Assembly (NCBI GenBank): GCA_947623905.1
Contig: CANQHX010000001.1
Span: 24,249 to 88,248 of the forward strand
DNA from: an uncultured Lachnospiraceae bacterium
Lineage (GTDB): Bacteria; Bacillota; Clostridia; Lachnospirales; Lachnospiraceae
Direction of reading: 5' to 3'
DNA length: 64,000 nucleotides
Within the stretch, counting starts at the first letter, position 1. Each line of letters opens with the position of its first letter. The notes under the pieces were generated by a model. It saw only the letters and a program-made list of their open reading frames with translations, searched no databases and was not told the DNA's origin. This document shows, in pieces, positions 9,434 through 17,971 of the stretch. Position numbers and translations under genes: made by a program.

Positions 9434-10392
9434 GGATACTCATCACCGGAGGGGCAGGCTTTGTGGCGGGACATCTGATCCGCCGTCTGCTGCAAAACAG
9501 AGATGCGGATATTTACGCAGGCGTGCTGAATGACCGGGAACGGGAGCTGCTGGGTGATCAGCAGAGCGTGGGACTGGACGTGACAGATCCCATGATGGTG
9601 CGGCAGGCGGTCAGCCGCATACGTCCTGACCGGATCTTCCATCTGGCGGCCCAGTCCAGCGTGGCGCTGTCTTTTGAACAGCCGGAGCTGACATATCGGG
9701 TAAACGTGGAGGGAACGGCAAACCTGCTGGAAGCGGTAAAGGATTACGTCCCCGCGTGCCGGGTGCTGCTGACAGGCAGCGCCGATCAGTACGGTACCGT
9801 ATCGCCGGAAAATACGCCCATCCGGGAGGACGCGCCTCTGGATGCCGGCAGCCCCTACGGGATCTCCAAGATCCGGCAGGAGGAGCTGGGGAAAAAATAT
9901 GCCCGGGAGTATGGGCTGGACGTGGTCATGACCCGCTCCTTTCCCCATATCGGGCCGGGGCAGTCAAGGCGGTTCGTCATTGCCGACTGGTGCGCCCAGG
10001 CGGCGGAGATGGCAAAGAGAAAAGACCCGCATCCGAAGCTTATCGTGGGCAATCTGGAGGCAGTGCGGGATTTCACCGACGTGCGGGATGTGGTGGAAGC
10101 ATATGCGGCGCTTCTGGAAAAGGGGAGCCCCGGACAGATATACAATGTATGCAGCGGTACCGGCTGGAAGCTGGCGCAGGTGCCGGATCGGATCGCAAAG
10201 GCAGCGGGCCTGGCGCATCTTGACGTGCGGCAGGATCCGTCCCGTATGAGGCCGTCGGATATTCCCGTGCTGGTGGGAGACAACAGCCGGCTGAAAGCCG
10301 CCACAGGCTGGAAGCCCGCAGTGTCATTTCAGGAGTCGCTGGCGGATATCGTCCGCGCCCAGACGGCGGCCGGCGGCGGGCCGGGACACTGA
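9430..10392 (+). CDS. rmd: GDP-4-keto-6-deoxy-D-mannose reductase
   Basis: This 320-residue SDR reductase starts [16 protein letters not shown] and has the catalytic YGISK motif. It lacks the epimerase features of GDP-fucose synthase and resembles Rmd, which reduces the Gmd product to GDP-D-rhamnose; a GDP-6-deoxy-D-talose synthase is the alternative. The four-base overlap with gmd supports a two-step pathway. With manC it gives the nucleotide-sugar set used for D-rhamnan in Pseudomonas A-band polysaccharide. Confidence 0.85.
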   Translation: MRILITGGAGFVAGHLIRRLLQNRDADIYAGVLNDRERELLGDQQSVGLDVTDPMMVRQAVSRIRPDRIFHLAAQSSVALSFEQPELTYRVNVEGTANLLEAVKDYVPACRVLLTGSADQYGTVSPENTPIREDAPLDAGSPYGISKIRQEELGKKYAREYGLDVVMTRSFPHIGPGQSRRFVIADWCAQAAEMAKRKDPHPKLIVGNLEAVRDFTDVRDVVEAYAALLEKGSPGQIYNVCSGTGWKLAQVPDRIAKAAGLAHLDVRQDPSRMRPSDIPVLVGDNSRLKAATGWKPAVSFQESLADIVRAQTAAGGGPGH

Positions 10393-10421
10393 TCGTTCCC
10401 TTTTTCGAGATGTTTTCTGTC

Positions 10422-10449
10422 TTTACATTTTATCATCTTTATGTATAAT
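10422..10449 (+). promoter_or_regulatory. probable promoter of the phosphoglycerol transferase gene
   Basis: TTTACA at 10422-10427 and a perfect TATAAT at 10444-10449 have a 16-nt spacer, in a short AT-rich gap. An internal promoter within the polysaccharide locus is likely. Confidence 0.5.
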
Positions 10450-10489
10450 ATATATGTATTTTACCTGTGATCTGCAATAAAGGGCAATT

Positions 10490-12346
10490 ATGGAAAGACA
10501 AAAGAAATGCAATAAGCGGGAGATCCTGGCGCTGATCTGTACATCTCTTACGGCCGGTATCTGTATTTTTTTGTCCAGATGTGTATTCTGGATGATGCGT
10601 ACATGGAACGGACTGACCATAGAGGAAGTGATCTATCACCTTACCTCCCCTATAGAAGGCACTGACAGGGACATTATCAGGAGATTTGTCCTCAATTGTG
10701 TGCTGCCCGGCGCGGCAGTGATCGCCGTGGCGGCGGTGGTGCTGGTGATACTGTGGAAGAAACGCAGGCGGTTTGGCAGGGCGGCAGCCGCTATCTGCGG
10801 CGGCACAGCGTGTATCCTGGCAGTCAGTCTGGTATACCTGTGGACCAGCCTGGATGTTTCCGCTTATATTAAAAATCAGATCACGGATTCCACGTTTATC
10901 CAGGACCATTACGTGGACCCGGCGGATGTGGATCTGACGTTTCCGGAGAAAAAGCGGAACCTGATCTATATTTATCTGGAGTCCATGGAGACGACTTATA
11001 CAGATACAGAAAATGGCGGCGGCTTCGCGGGAGAAAATTTCATCCCCCGGCTCACGAAGATCGCCCAGGAAAATGAGGATTTTTCCGGGACGGACAGGGC
11101 GCTGGACGGCGGCTCCGCCATGCACAATACCACCTGGACGGTGGCGGCCATGTTTGCCCAGAGCAGCGGACTTCCCCTGACCCTTCCCCTGTCCAACCAC
11201 AACGCCATGAATACCCAGGAGGAATTTTTCCCTGATGTGACCGATCTGGGGGACATTCTGGAGGACAACGGATACCACAACGTGTTCCTGCTGGGCTCCG
11301 ACATTGAGTTTGGCGGCAGAAAGCTGCTGTTTACCCAGCACGGGGACTATACCATCTATGATTATGTGTATTCCAACGAGACGGGGGAGATCGCCCCGGA
11401 CTACCATGTGTTCTGGGGATATGAGGATGAGAAGCTGTTTGAACACGCCAGAAATCATCTGACGGAGCTGGCGGCCGGGCCGGAACCCTTCAACCTGACC
11501 ATCCTCACGGTGGACACCCACTTTGAGGACGGCTATGTGTGCCGGGACTGCGGCGATTCCCACGGGGACAACCAGTACGGCAATGTGATCAACTGCTCCG
11601 ACAACAAGGTGGCCGATTTTGTGGCCTGGGTGCAGCAGCAGCCGTTTTATGAAAATACTACCATTATCCTTTCTGGGGACCACCCCACTATGGATGTGGA
11701 TTTCTGCAACGATATCACAGAGGCGTACAACCGCCGTACATACACTGCCGTGATCAACAGTCCTGTCAGTCCCGCGGAAGAAAAATACCGGGAATATGCC
11801 ACCTTTGACATGTTCCCCACCACGCTGGCCGCGCTGGGCGTCACCATTCCCGGCAACCGTCTGGGGCTGGGCGCGAATCTGTTCTCCACAGAGCAGACCA
11901 TACTGGAGCAGTACGGCTATGACTATGCCAACGGAGAGCTGGAGAAGCACTCCTCGTTTATGGATGAACTGACGAAGAATATTGATATCGGCCAGGAGAT
12001 GGATCAGACGAGAGGAGAATTGTCCGGCAAGGTGCTGGTCCACGCCCCCAATGCCCAGACAGGCAATGTGAGCATCCAGCTGTCCATCAACAGCCGCCAT
12101 TATATTGCGAAGGTGACCTGCGCGGTGTCCACTCTGGAGGACGGCTCGGACAAAAAGGAGTATGACGCCGGGTGGAACGCGGACCATACATTTATCGCGA
12201 ATATCAACCCCAGGGATTTCGCGTCCGGCAGCACGGCGTTTGACATTGAGATCTATGCCGCGGACGATAAGGGAGAGCTTCTGCCGGTAGCGCAGATCGA
12301 GGATCTTTCCCTGGAGGATCTGCCCTACAGCTGCGCGGTAGAGTGA
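10490..12346 (+). CDS. OpgB/LtaS-type phosphoglycerol transferase (sulfatase fold)
   Basis: The 618-residue protein has three membrane helices (about residues 14-34, 65-90, 100-122) and an extracytoplasmic sulfatase-fold domain (about 155-480). Metal-site features are visible: IYLESME, the presumed nucleophile Thr217 in HNTTWTVAAM, TVDTHF, and SGDHP. The nucleophile region resembles OpgB more than LtaS. Such enzymes move sn-glycerol-1-phosphate from phosphatidylglycerol to glycans or teichoic acid. A beta-rich C-terminal extension of about 120 residues is unassigned. Its place among glycosyltransferases suggests it decorates the exported polysaccharide with glycerol phosphate. RBS AAAGGGC. 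Confidence 0.85.
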   Translation: MERQKKCNKREILALICTSLTAGICIFLSRCVFWMMRTWNGLTIEEVIYHLTSPIEGTDRDIIRRFVLNCVLPGAAVIAVAAVVLVILWKKRRRFGRAAAAICGGTACILAVSLVYLWTSLDVSAYIKNQITDSTFIQDHYVDPADVDLTFPEKKRNLIYIYLESMETTYTDTENGGGFAGENFIPRLTKIAQENEDFSGTDRALDGGSAMHNTTWTVAAMFAQSSGLPLTLPLSNHNAMNTQEEFFPDVTDLGDILEDNGYHNVFLLGSDIEFGGRKLLFTQHGDYTIYDYVYSNETGEIAPDYHVFWGYEDEKLFEHARNHLTELAAGPEPFNLTILTVDTHFEDGYVCRDCGDSHGDNQYGNVINCSDNKVADFVAWVQQQPFYENTTIILSGDHPTMDVDFCNDITEAYNRRTYTAVINSPVSPAEEKYREYATFDMFPTTLAALGVTIPGNRLGLGANLFSTEQTILEQYGYDYANGELEKHSSFMDELTKNIDIGQEMDQTRGELSGKVLVHAPNAQTGNVSIQLSINSRHYIAKVTCAVSTLEDGSDKKEYDAGWNADHTFIANINPRDFASGSTAFDIEIYAADDKGELLPVAQIEDLSLEDLPYSCAVE

Positions 12347-12400
12347 CAGGAAAGCGCCGGATCGGATTTTCAGCGGCAGGAAGGTGTTGGATACAATTAA

Positions 12401-13354
12401 ATGGATAAGATTGCTGTATTGATCCCCTGTTATAATGAAAGTGCCAGCATCGGTAAGGTAGTGAGGGATTTCAGACGGGAGCTGCCGGAGGCAGTCATAT
12501 ATGTATATGACAACAATTCTTCTGACGGCACCGACCGGATCGCCCGAGAAGCCGGGGCTGTGGTGCGCTATGAACACCAGCAGGGCAAGGGAAATGTGAT
12601 CCGCCGCATGTTCGGAGAGATCGACGCGGAATGTTACATCATGGTGGACGGCGACGATACCTACCCGGCGGAAAATGCCCGGGAGATGTGCAGCCTGGTG
12701 CTGGAGAAAAAAGTGGACATGGTAGTGGGGGACAGGCTTTCCTCCACCTACTTTGCGGAAAACAAGCGCCCTTTCCACAATTTTGGAAATACTGTTGTCC
12801 GGGCTGCCATCAATTTTATGTTCCGGAGCGATATCCGGGACATTATGACCGGCTGCCGGGCGTTCAGCTATCGGTTCGTAAAGACCTTTCCCGTGCTGTC
12901 CAGAGGGTTTGAGATCGAAACAGAGATGAGCATTCACGCCATTGACAAAAATATGTATCTGGAAAATGTGGTCATCGACTACCGGGACCGGCAGGAGGGC
13001 AGCCAGTCCAAGCTGAATACGTATTCCGACGGCAGGAAGGTGCTGCTGACGATCTTCCGGCTGTTCCGTATCTACCGGCCCTTCCGGTTTTTCGGGATAG
13101 TGGCGCTGCTGCTGGCAATTCTCGCCACTGTTTTCTTTGTGCCGGTGCTGGTCACTTACTGGCAGACGGGGCTGGTGCCCAATTTCCCTACCCTCATCGT
13201 GTGCGGATTCGTGTATTTGGCCGCGATAGAGTCTCTGTTTTCCGGCCTGATCCTTCAGACCATCTACCAGAAAAACCGGCAGGATTTTGAGATGGAACTG
13301 TACCGGGTCACCGGTGAGGAGGCAAAACAGAAAGCAAAGGAAGCTTCAGAGTAA
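12401..13354 (+). CDS. GT2 glycosyltransferase, DPM1-like, membrane anchored
   Basis: The GT2 domain (about residues 1-225) has the PCYNES start, DNNSSDGT and the VDGDDTYP metal motif, followed by two membrane helices (about 231-255 and 265-290). This is the polyprenyl-phosphate glycosyltransferase layout, here 317 residues. The SD-like AGGAAGG lies rather far (about 14 nt) from the ATG at 12401, but no better in-frame start is seen. It is preceded by the phosphoglycerol transferase and followed by the rfb promoter. Substrate unknown. Confidence 0.85.
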   Translation: MDKIAVLIPCYNESASIGKVVRDFRRELPEAVIYVYDNNSSDGTDRIAREAGAVVRYEHQQGKGNVIRRMFGEIDAECYIMVDGDDTYPAENAREMCSLVLEKKVDMVVGDRLSSTYFAENKRPFHNFGNTVVRAAINFMFRSDIRDIMTGCRAFSYRFVKTFPVLSRGFEIETEMSIHAIDKNMYLENVVIDYRDRQEGSQSKLNTYSDGRKVLLTIFRLFRIYRPFRFFGIVALLLAILATVFFVPVLVTYWQTGLVPNFPTLIVCGFVYLAAIESLFSGLILQTIYQKNRQDFEMELYRVTGEEAKQKAKEASE

Positions 13355-13373
13355 ATACAGAAAGATACTTGTG

Positions 13374-13402
13374 TTGAATTTTACGGCATTGTATGGTAAA
13401 AT
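13374..13402 (+). promoter_or_regulatory. promoter of the rfb (dTDP-rhamnose) operon
   Basis: TTGAAT at 13374-13379 and TAAAAT at 13397-13402 are separated by 17 nt, giving a start near 13409 and a leader of about 65 nt before rfbA. Confidence 0.6.
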
Positions 13403-13473
13403 TTTCTGCAGAGTATTTTTGGCAACAGGACAACAAGCCATTATTGAGAGCATATATTGAAAGGAGTTTTTCC

Positions 13474-14352
13474 ATGAAAGGAATCATTCTTGCCGGGGGC
13501 TCCGGCACAAGGCTGTATCCGCTGACGATGGTCACATCCAAGCAGCTGCTGCCCATCTACGACAAGCCGATGATCTATTACCCTCTGTCCACCCTTATGC
13601 TGGCGGGGATCCGGGATATCCTCATTATCTCCACCCCTCAGGATCTGCCCAATTTCAGACGGCTGCTGGGGGACGGCAGCCACTACGGCATCCATTTAAG
13701 CTACGCCGAGCAGCCTTCGCCTGACGGGCTGGCCCAGGCATTTATCATCGGCGAGGAATTTATTGCCGGCGACGCCTGCGCCATGGTGCTGGGAGACAAT
13801 ATCTTTTACGGCAGCGGACTGAAGAAGCATCTGCGGGACGCGGCGTCCAGAGAGAATGGCGCCACTGTGTTCGGCTACTATGTGGAGGATCCGGAGCGGT
13901 TCGGCATCGTGGAATTTGACGAGAACGGCAAGGCTGTCTCCATCGAGGAAAAGCCCGCCCATCCCAAGTCCAACTACTGTGTCACGGGACTGTATTTCTA
14001 TGACAACAGAGTGTGCGAGTTCGCGAAGCAGGTGAAGCCTTCTGACAGAGGCGAGCTGGAGATCACGGATCTCAACCGCATGTATCTGGAGGACGGCAGT
14101 CTCAACGTGGTGACGCTGGGCAGAGGTTACGCGTGGCTGGATACCGGCACAGTGGATTCTCTTTCGGAAGCCACTGAGTTTGTGCGGGTCATCGAAGGCC
14201 GCCAGGGCATCAAGATCTCGGCGGTGGAGGAGATCGCCTACAAGAACGGCTGGATCGACAAGGAACAGCTGCTGGAGTCCGCAAAGCTCTACGGCAAATC
14301 TCCTTACGGACAGCATCTGCAGAAAGTAGCCGACGGCAAGTATAAATATTGA
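13474..14352 (+). CDS. rfbA: glucose-1-phosphate thymidylyltransferase
   Basis: First enzyme of dTDP-L-rhamnose synthesis: dTTP plus glucose-1-phosphate give dTDP-glucose. It has the classic start [18 protein letters not shown], then [15 protein letters not shown] and VLGDNIFYG. The 292-residue length is typical of RmlA. An open frame extends 81 nt upstream, but AAGGAG at 13461-13466 and the conserved N terminus fix ATG 13474. The four rml enzymes follow in the order A-C-B-D. Confidence 0.97.
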   Translation: MKGIILAGGSGTRLYPLTMVTSKQLLPIYDKPMIYYPLSTLMLAGIRDILIISTPQDLPNFRRLLGDGSHYGIHLSYAEQPSPDGLAQAFIIGEEFIAGDACAMVLGDNIFYGSGLKKHLRDAASRENGATVFGYYVEDPERFGIVEFDENGKAVSIEEKPAHPKSNYCVTGLYFYDNRVCEFAKQVKPSDRGELEITDLNRMYLEDGSLNVVTLGRGYAWLDTGTVDSLSEATEFVRVIEGRQGIKISAVEEIAYKNGWIDKEQLLESAKLYGKSPYGQHLQKVADGKYKY

Positions 14353-14372
14353 TGGATGGAAGGAACGATACC

Positions 14373-14924
14373 ATGAACGTGATCGAGACAGAAGTAAAAG
14401 ATGTATACATCATTGAGCCTCAGGTGTTCGGGGACAACCGGGGCTGGTTTATGGAGAGCTGGTCTCAAAAGAAGATGGAGGACGCCGGCCTGCACTATGA
14501 ATTTGTGCAGGACAATCACTCCTATTCGTCCCAGAAGGGCGTGCTGCGGGGCCTTCATTTCCAGAAGGGAGCGGATGCACAGGCCAAGCTGGTGCGCTGC
14601 GTGCGTGGCGCCGTGCTGGACGTGGCGGTGGATATGCGCAAAGGCTCCCCTACATATAAGAAATGGGTGTCTGTGGAGCTTTCCGCGGAGAATAACCGGC
14701 AGTTCCTCATTCCCAGGGGCTGTCTCCACGGGTTTGTGACCCTGACGGACGATGTGGAGTTTTTGTACAAGGCGGACAATTTCTACGCGCCTGCGTCGGA
14801 CCGGAACATCCGGTGGAACGATCCGGAGATCGGCGTGGACTGGGGGATCGAAAACCCTATCCTGTCGGAAAAGGACGCAAAAGCGCCGTTCTTAAAGGAC
14901 AGCGACATTGATTTTGTATACTAA
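14373..14924 (+). CDS. rfbC: dTDP-4-dehydrorhamnose 3,5-epimerase
   Basis: A 183-residue cupin-fold epimerase acting on dTDP-4-keto-6-deoxyglucose. Family motifs are clear: GDNRGWFMES, QDNHSYS, GVLRGLHFQ with the catalytic His, and the RGCLHGF segment. The ATG at 14373 is preferred to the one at 14352 because GGAAGGA at 14358-14364 is well spaced. Confidence 0.96.
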   Translation: MNVIETEVKDVYIIEPQVFGDNRGWFMESWSQKKMEDAGLHYEFVQDNHSYSSQKGVLRGLHFQKGADAQAKLVRCVRGAVLDVAVDMRKGSPTYKKWVSVELSAENNRQFLIPRGCLHGFVTLTDDVEFLYKADNFYAPASDRNIRWNDPEIGVDWGIENPILSEKDAKAPFLKDSDIDFVY

Positions 14925-14948
14925 AATGAAAGAGCAGAGGAGAAGATT

Positions 14949-15968
14949 ATGAATATCATCGTGACCGGCGGCGCCGGCTTTATCGGCAGCAATTTCGTAT
15001 TCCACATGCTGGACAAATATCCCGACTACCGGATCATCTGTCTGGATAAACTGACCTACGCGGGCAACATGTCTACCCTGGCGCCTGTCATGGACAATCC
15101 CAATTTCCGCTTTGTGAAGGCGGATATCTGCGACAGGGAGGCAGTAAATAAACTGTTTGAGGAGGAGCATCCCGACATTGTGGTAAACTTTGCCGCGGAG
15201 TCCCATGTGGACCGTTCCATCGAGGACCCGGGCATTTTCCTCCAGACCAATATCATCGGCACGGCCACCCTCATGGACGCCTGCCGCAAGTACGGCATCA
15301 CAAGGTATCATCAGGTATCCACCGACGAGGTGTACGGAGATCTGCCTCTGGACCGGCCTGACCTGTTCTTTACGGAGGAGACGCCGATCCATACCAGTTC
15401 TCCCTACAGCAGCTCCAAGGCCGGGGCCGACCTGCTGGTGCTGGCATACCACCGCACCTACGGCCTGCCTGTGACCATCAGCCGCTGCTCCAACAACTAT
15501 GGGCCGTATCATTTCCCGGAGAAGCTGATCCCTCTCATGATCGCCAACGCCCTCAATGACAAGCCTCTGCCCGTGTACGGCAAGGGCGAGAATGTCCGGG
15601 ACTGGCTGTACGTGGAGGACCACTGCAAGGCCATCGATCTGATCATCCACAAGGGCAGGGTCGGGGAAGTATACAACATCGGCGGCCACAATGAGATGCG
15701 CAATATCGACATCGTAAAGCTCATCTGCAAAGAACTGGGCAAGCCGGAGAGCCTGATCACCTATGTGACGGATCGGAAGGGACACGACATGCGCTACGCC
15801 ATCGATCCCGCCAAGATCCACAGGGAGCTGGGCTGGCTGCCGGAGACTATGTTTAAGGACGGCATCAAAAAGACCATCCAGTGGTATCTGGACCATCGTG
15901 ACTGGTGGGAGGATATCATCAGCGGCGAATATCAGAATTACTATGAAAAAATGTATGGCAACCGGTGA
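14949..15968 (+). CDS. rfbB: dTDP-glucose 4,6-dehydratase
   Basis: A 339-residue extended SDR with TGGAGFIGSNF at the N terminus, AAESHVDRS, STDEVYGD and the YSSSKA catalytic Tyr/Lys segment. It oxidises and dehydrates dTDP-glucose to dTDP-4-keto-6-deoxyglucose. RBS GAGGAGAAG precedes the ATG. It sits 24 nt after rfbC and 11 nt before rfbD in one operon. Confidence 0.97.
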   Translation: MNIIVTGGAGFIGSNFVFHMLDKYPDYRIICLDKLTYAGNMSTLAPVMDNPNFRFVKADICDREAVNKLFEEEHPDIVVNFAAESHVDRSIEDPGIFLQTNIIGTATLMDACRKYGITRYHQVSTDEVYGDLPLDRPDLFFTEETPIHTSSPYSSSKAGADLLVLAYHRTYGLPVTISRCSNNYGPYHFPEKLIPLMIANALNDKPLPVYGKGENVRDWLYVEDHCKAIDLIIHKGRVGEVYNIGGHNEMRNIDIVKLICKELGKPESLITYVTDRKGHDMRYAIDPAKIHRELGWLPETMFKDGIKKTIQWYLDHRDWWEDIISGEYQNYYEKMYGNR

Positions 15969-15979
15969 GGTAGATAGAA

Positions 15980-16846
15980 ATGAAAGTATTGGTGACAGGT
16001 GTTAAGGGCCAGCTTGGCTATGATGTGATGAAGGAGCTGGCAAAGCGTGATATCCCCGCGGTGGGAGCGGATATTGAAGAATTTGACATTACCGATATGG
16101 AGCAGACCCGGAAGTTTATCACGGAAAGCGGCGCCGACGCGGTGATCCACTGTTCCGCCTATACCGCCGTGGACGCGGCGGAGGATAATCTGGAGCTGTG
16201 CAGAAGGGTCAACGGGGAAGGCCCGGGCAACATCGCCCTGGTATGTAAGGAGATCGGCGCGAAGATGCTGTATATCAGCACCGACTATGTTTTTCCCGGC
16301 AGGGGAGAGCTGTTCTATGAGCCCGATGATCCTACAGGCCCCGCGGGAGCTTACGGCATGACCAAGCTCCAGGGGGAGGAGGCCGTGAAGGCTGTTCTGG
16401 ACAATTATTTTATCGTCCGCATTTCATGGGTGTTCGGCTTAAACGGCAAAAACTTTGTCCGCACCATGCTCCGTCTGGGGGAGACCCATGACAAGCTGAC
16501 CGTAGTGTGCGACCAGATCGGTTCCCCTACCTATACGGCGGATCTTGCTCCGCTGCTTGTGGACATGATCGGCACGGAAAAATACGGGGTCTACCATGCT
16601 ACCAATGAGGGGATCTGCTCCTGGGCGGAATTTGCCGAGGAGATCTTCCGCCAGGCGGGCATGGAAGTAAAAGTGGTTCCCGTGACGACGGAAGAGTATG
16701 GCGCAAAGGCGCCCCGTCCCAAAAACTCCCGCATGTCCAAGGAAAAGCTGCTGGAGGCAGGCTTTTACAAGCTGCCCAGCTGGCAGGACGCATTGTCCAG
16801 ATATCTGCGGGAGCTTTCGGAAGCTTCTGCTGAAGCGAAGGACTGA
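15980..16846 (+). CDS. rfbD: dTDP-4-dehydrorhamnose reductase
   Basis: Last step of dTDP-L-rhamnose synthesis. The 288-residue SDR starts MKVLVTGVKGQLGYDV and has the STDYVFPG and YGMTKLQGE motifs typical of RmlD. It completes the four-gene rml set, so the cell can make L-rhamnose for the wall glycan as well as the GDP-deoxyhexose made by gmd/rmd. Confidence 0.96.
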   Translation: MKVLVTGVKGQLGYDVMKELAKRDIPAVGADIEEFDITDMEQTRKFITESGADAVIHCSAYTAVDAAEDNLELCRRVNGEGPGNIALVCKEIGAKMLYISTDYVFPGRGELFYEPDDPTGPAGAYGMTKLQGEEAVKAVLDNYFIVRISWVFGLNGKNFVRTMLRLGETHDKLTVVCDQIGSPTYTADLAPLLVDMIGTEKYGVYHATNEGICSWAEFAEEIFRQAGMEVKVVPVTTEEYGAKAPRPKNSRMSKEKLLEAGFYKLPSWQDALSRYLRELSEASAEAKD

Positions 16847-16893
16847 AAGCGGGATTCCTGCGCGGCAAAACGGTTATGATACGGAGCGTAACT

Positions 16894-17934
16894 ATGAAAC
16901 AGAAATTATTGATCCTATGCGGCGGACAGTCCAGCGAGCACAGTATTTCCAGGATGTCCTGCACGTCTATCTTAAAAAATATCGACAGGGAAAAGTATGA
17001 CATTACCGTGGCGGGCATTGACCGTAACGGGGCATGGTACCTGCTGGATGAAAAACAGGAGGACCTGTCAAAGAGTACATGGCTGAAGGACAGCAGGAGG
17101 CTCACCGCCATTTTTGACCTGCTGAAAGGGCAGGATGTGGTGTTCCCTGTCATGCACGGCCTCTATGGGGAGGACGGCACCGTTCAGGGCCTTCTGGAAC
17201 TGGCGGGCGTTCCCTATGTGGGCTGCCGGGTGCTGGGCTCCAGCGTATGCATGGACAAGATCTTTGGGAAAAAGATCCTTGACCGGGCGGGCGTTCCCCA
17301 GGTAAAGTCCGTTTACGTGAAAAAGCGGTATGACGGCAATGTGGTGGCAGTGACGGAAGATATGGAGGAACGGACCGATGTGGAAGGATACATCGCGGAC
17401 ACACTGGGCCTGCCCTGCTTTATCAAGGCCAGCCGTTCCGGTTCCAGCGTGGGCTGCTACCGCTGTGAGAAGCGGGAGGATATCCTGCCCACTATTGAGA
17501 AGGCGGCGCAGTATGACAGCCATATCGTAGTGGAAGAATGCATTGACTGCATTGAGCTGGAGACGGCCGTGCTGGGCAATGACGATGTGATCGTTTCCCG
17601 GGTGGGGCAGATCATGCCCCACGGTGAGTTTTATACATTCGAGTCAAAATATGAGGATGAGGAGAGCAAGACGTGTATCCCCGCCATGGTGGACGAAGCT
17701 GTCCAGGAGCAGATCCGGAAATATGCCGTAAAGGCTTTTAAAGCCGTGGACGGCCACGGCTTTGCCCGGGTGGATTTCTTCCTGGACAAAAAGACCGGCA
17801 GGATCTATCTCAATGAGATCAATACCATTCCCGGCTTTACCAATATTTCCATGTATCCTCAGCTGATGGATGACTTCGGCATACCATACAGCCGGCTGAT
17901 CGACCGGCTGATCGAGCTGGCACTGGAGGTTTGA
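16894..17934 (+). CDS. ddl: D-alanine--D-alanine ligase
   Basis: An ATP-grasp enzyme joining two D-Ala for peptidoglycan. N-terminal GGQSSEHSIS, HGLYGEDGTVQG, KASRSGSSVG and the C-terminal NEINTIPGFT motifs are all present; about 346 residues. ATG 16894 is preferred to 16876 because GGAG at 16883-16886 is correctly spaced. The active-site residue that separates D-Ala-D-Ala from D-Ala-D-Lac ligases was not assessed, so D-Ala-D-Lac activity is not excluded; no van genes are nearby. It ends the first half of the locus at a strong terminator. Confidence 0.93.
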   Translation: MKQKLLILCGGQSSEHSISRMSCTSILKNIDREKYDITVAGIDRNGAWYLLDEKQEDLSKSTWLKDSRRLTAIFDLLKGQDVVFPVMHGLYGEDGTVQGLLELAGVPYVGCRVLGSSVCMDKIFGKKILDRAGVPQVKSVYVKKRYDGNVVAVTEDMEERTDVEGYIADTLGLPCFIKASRSGSSVGCYRCEKREDILPTIEKAAQYDSHIVVEECIDCIELETAVLGNDDVIVSRVGQIMPHGEFYTFESKYEDEESKTCIPAMVDEAVQEQIRKYAVKAFKAVDGHGFARVDFFLDKKTGRIYLNEINTIPGFTNISMYPQLMDDFGIPYSRLIDRLIELALEV

Positions 17935-17937
17935 CAG

Positions 17938-17971
17938 AAGATCCGGCGTCCCGTACGGGACGCCGGATCTT
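17938..17971. terminator. bidirectional terminator between ddl and the DUF885 gene
   Basis: A perfect 34-nt palindrome with a 17-bp half-arm (AAGATCCGGCGTCCCGT and its complement) lies 4 nt after the ddl stop and overlaps the stop codon of the convergent gene. The terminal A/T bases give short U tracts on both strands. Confidence 0.75.

Noticed and set aside
10439..12937. 832-codon open frame on the minus strand
   Set aside because: It lies antisense to the phosphoglycerol transferase and GT2 genes, has His/Gly/Arg-rich low-order sequence with no domain, and no RBS. It is a GC-driven shadow frame.
16894..17934. Vancomycin-type D-Ala-D-Lac ligase
   Set aside because: No vanH, vanX or regulator genes nearby, and the general motifs fit a housekeeping Ddl in an rfb-linked setting. 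The specificity residue itself was not resolved.
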